Below are positions 5,591 through 7,954 of a DNA stretch of 7,954 nt, piece by piece. The position numbers and the translations under genes were made by a program. Source of the DNA: Thermoplasmata archaeon (GTDB lineage Archaea; Thermoplasmatota; Thermoplasmata; GCA-020350865); the NCBI GenBank assembly GCA_020351895.1, contig CP070672.1:73400-81353 (forward strand), read 5' to 3'. The notes below the pieces were generated by a model. The model made no database searches. It saw nothing but the letters and a program-made list of their open reading frames with translations, and was not told the origin of the DNA. Position 1 is the first letter of the stretch. The number at the start of each line of letters is the position of its first letter.

Positions 5591-7954
5591 TTAAACCATG
5601 AATGCATAATAAAAGCCAGCTAAAACTGCAAATCCGGCAATTATCAAGAAGATACCGGATGCAATCTTGATTTTATGGGTTGACATTTTTAATTTATTAA
5701 TAATGGTATCCTTGGATGTTGCGACAAGTAAGGTAACTGCGAACATGAAAAGCGCCATCCCAAGCCCGAATATAAAGAATATGAGCAAGCCGGATAGAAA
5801 TCCTCCGGTTGATAAAGCTCCGGTGATGATAAGTAAGAATATGGGTAAAGTGCATCCTGCTGCTGCTAAGCCATATCCCATGCCGTAGGCGAAGACCCCA
5901 CCCACTTCATTTTCGTTCACGCTGTCTGCCAATGATCTGTTTCTGAATTTAATTTTTGAGATAACATACTGGACATAAGAGTTGAATCGATTTGTTATTG
6001 AGTAATACTGGATATTGGTGAGCATCAGCACACCCATCACAATTATTAAGATAGCTACAAAAGGTGCCAGTAGTGGAATATAAGGCAATATCGGGCTCCC
6101 TATAATCATTATGAGAGTGCCAATGAATAGAAAGACAAACAGAATACCCAAGGCCGCTGCCATACCTGTAGGTAACGCCTTTTTAATGACTTCTTTTTTG
6201 GATCCTTGCCGTGGTTGACTGTCTATTCCCAAGTAATATCCCACATATCCTGGAAGCATGGGAAATGCGCATGGGGATAAAAATAAAGCAATGCCGGCTG
6301 CGAAAGCTAAGAGCTCAATTGGTATGGAATAACTGGCAATTGGATCGGCTGCCCCCATTCTTGTTGCCTCTATCTTATTTATTATATCTTTCGACGGTTG
6401 AGAGAGAACGAATTCGAAGGTCAAATGCCCATTTTTATCAATGATAAGTGATTTTGGGATCTCGCTGATGCTGAAGGTGGTGTGGACACTGTTGAAATCC
6501 TTGGGGAAGGCGAATATCCATTTTGCATCGTTTTTATCTGCATAGTTCCTTAACATATCAGGGCTTTCCTTCTTGTCTATATCCAAGGATATCATTACAA
6601 CATTATCACCGAAATGGGAATAAACGTCCTTCATTTCTTTTGTCAATTTCTGACAATCAGAGCACCATGTTGCCATGAACTCCAAAAACACGACTTTTCC
6701 TCGGAAATCAGAAAGTGAGAAATCGTTTCCATCAACATCGGTCATGCTGATATCGGGAACCTTTTCACTTCCAGATGGTAAAACGGAGGCAACTGCTCCC
6801 ACCGATATCAGGACTATTCCCAAAATGATTGCGCCCAGCATCACGGATTTCGAGGGTCTTTTTTGCATGGGGCTTTGAGCTGTTACATCGAGGGAATCTG
6901 CACTAGGTTCTTGTTCAACCTCCAAACCCTCGCTTTTCTTCCTATCCTTAAGAAAATAAAATAGACTACCCACCAAAACCAAAAAGCCGATAACTATAAG
7001 AACCGCAGCAATGGGTATGGATCCACTCCATGTCATGGGGGTACCACCCTCAGCCGTAAATGTGGCCATGCCTATTTTTCCCTCAGTTGCATTACCATCA
7101 TATATAAGGAGCTGATAGTACAGGGTTTCTCCTGCGTTCATGGGAATTGAGGCAATACCTTGGCTGTCCAAATAAGCATAACATGCACCTGATTCATCAC
7201 AAAGCTCCTCACCTGATATCTCCATTTCCATGTATTCCCAATTCGTGGCGTTGGGTGCTTCCGTATTGTAAATGACATAAGCCATAGAGATGCCATTCTC
7301 ATCCTCGAATTCGGCCGATATCTGGGCTTCTCCATCATAGGTAATCTTAATATCTTCTAAAACCGGAAGATCGTTTTCAAGATCATATGCAGTGGATTTA
7401 GGAGTTGCAGATTGAATTGCTCTTGGAACATTTACATTGTTTCCTTGATTCTCATGCTGTGAATCAGTGTCATCTAGATCATACGCCACCGCAACTGCTG
7501 TAAGGTCTCCTGGCTTAATGGGGACAGTGGCCTCGGGAATCTCCCAAGAGACCGTGGTTTCATACCACTCATCCTGCCCAAGACCAAACTGCTCGTCTTC
7601 TATTGCATATCCCCTGAAAACATTACGATTTACAACATTCTCTTCCATGACAGTGCTGTAAGCCGTTACATTATCCTCTATCATGAATACATAGAGACTT
7701 CCTGAAAGAGGATCAGAATAGAATAAAGTATCCATTCCCAAATAATGAACCTTAACAGAGACTGCATATCCGTCTCCTGTGAACACCTGGGTTACAAAAA
7801 GCTCAACGAATTTAAATTCGTTTCTCAGACTCTGCCTTAGATTCCAAGGGTCGATTTGCCTCTCATAACGGGATTGGCAGTCAGAGACTGCTTGCGCGGC
7901 ATTGGTATAAGTCACTCCATCGCTTGTATCGATACCTCCCAGTCTGATATACCC
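5591..7954 (-). CDS. Membrane thiol-disulfide reductant transporter: beta domains + TlpA-like thioredoxin + CcdA/DsbD, 5' partial
   Basis: The frame is open to the window edge, so the GTG at 7915 is internal. 787 residues are visible (residue 1 = bases 7954-7952). Residues 1-35 resemble the end of a thioredoxin-like domain. About 45-185 look like the beta domain of Omp28-related proteins, and about 196-302 form an Ig-like sandwich with a close Cys pair (C252, C258). N-glycosylation sequons are at N95, N235 and N288. Then come a membrane helix (311-335), a charged cytoplasmic linker (336-370) and a second helix (371-393). An extracytoplasmic TlpA/ResA-like thioredoxin domain (398-535) has WC431SDC434 and cis-Pro P500. 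The C-terminal six-helix CcdA/DsbD domain (544-785) has the paired cysteines C562 (FLSPCAFPMLPGY) and C701 (AAGCTLP). CcdA/DsbD domains pass electrons from cytoplasmic thioredoxin to outside partners, so this fusion likely reduces its own thioredoxin domain and, through it, outside proteins. Confidence 0.9.
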   Translation of the reverse strand, partial: GYIRLGGIDTSDGVTYTNAAQAVSDCQSRYERQIDPWNLRQSLRNEFKFVELFVTQVFTGDGYAVSVKVHYLGMDTLFYSDPLSGSLYVFMIEDNVTAYSTVMEENVVNRNVFRGYAIEDEQFGLGQDEWYETTVSWEIPEATVPIKPGDLTAVAVAYDLDDTDSQHENQGNNVNVPRAIQSATPKSTAYDLENDLPVLEDIKITYDGEAQISAEFEDENGISMAYVIYNTEAPNATNWEYMEMEISGEELCDESGACYAYLDSQGIASIPMNAGETLYYQLLIYDGNATEGKIGMATFTAEGGTPMTWSGSIPIAAVLIVIGFLVLVGSLFYFLKDRKKSEGLEVEQEPSADSLDVTAQSPMQKRPSKSVMLGAIILGIVLISVGAVASVLPSGSEKVPDISMTDVDGNDFSLSDFRGKVVFLEFMATWCSDCQKLTKEMKDVYSHFGDNVVMISLDIDKKESPDMLRNYADKNDAKWIFAFPKDFNSVHTTFSISEIPKSLIIDKNGHLTFEFVLSQPSKDIINKIEATRMGAADPIASYSIPIELLAFAAGIALFLSPCAFPMLPGYVGYYLGIDSQPRQGSKKEVIKKALPTGMAAALGILFVFLFIGTLIMIIGSPILPYIPLLAPFVAILIIVMGVLMLTNIQYYSITNRFNSYVQYVISKIKFRNRSLADSVNENEVGGVFAYGMGYGLAAAGCTLPIFLLIITGALSTGGFLSGLLIFFIFGLGMALFMFAVTLLVATSKDTIINKLKMSTHKIKIASGIFLIIAGFAVLAGFYYAFMV

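Overview
The window looks archaeal. Several genes have strong Shine-Dalgarno sites of the GGAGGTGA type 4-5 nt before the start codon. Short TATA-like boxes stand in front of gene starts. The gene families are a thiolase/DUF35 operon of archaeal style and a single-OB-fold SSB whose aromatic positions match the Sulfolobus protein. A euryarchaeal or Thermoplasmatota-like lineage is my best guess, but the sequence alone does not settle it.

Layout. (1) Positions 1-3319, plus strand: a tight four-gene operon of thiolase A (5' end outside the window), thiolase B, DUF35 protein A and DUF35 protein B, with 4-nt gaps and one ATGA overlap. The two thiolases are paralogues and so are the two DUF35 proteins. 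Thiolase A keeps the nucleophilic cysteine. Thiolase B has glycine there, and both have Asn in place of the GHP-motif histidine. (2) 3320-3735: convergent intergenic DNA with terminators, then a minus-strand orphan gene for a 94-residue aromatic-rich protein with a TTG start. (3) 3736-3948: a divergent promoter region. (4) 3949-5195, plus: an M20 metallopeptidase gene broken by a -1 frameshift near its start and by an in-frame TAA, with every catalytic residue still present. (5) 5240-5533, plus: a small SSB/RPA-type OB-fold protein. (6) 5591-7954, minus: a large membrane redox protein, 5' end outside the window, joining an Omp28-like beta domain, an Ig-like domain, a TlpA-like thioredoxin domain and a CcdA/DsbD electron-transporting membrane domain.

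How it works together. The four-gene operon probably encodes one hetero-oligomeric acyl-CoA enzyme in which DUF35 proteins bridge or channel CoA substrates between thiolase-fold subunits. The substrate is unknown, and the missing Cys/His residues argue against ordinary acetoacetyl-CoA thiolase chemistry in at least one subunit. The CcdA-thioredoxin fusion would carry reductant across the membrane to its own extracytoplasmic thioredoxin domain. No functional link between the operon, the broken peptidase, the SSB and the redox protein is evident. No RNA genes, mobile elements or CRISPR arrays were seen.
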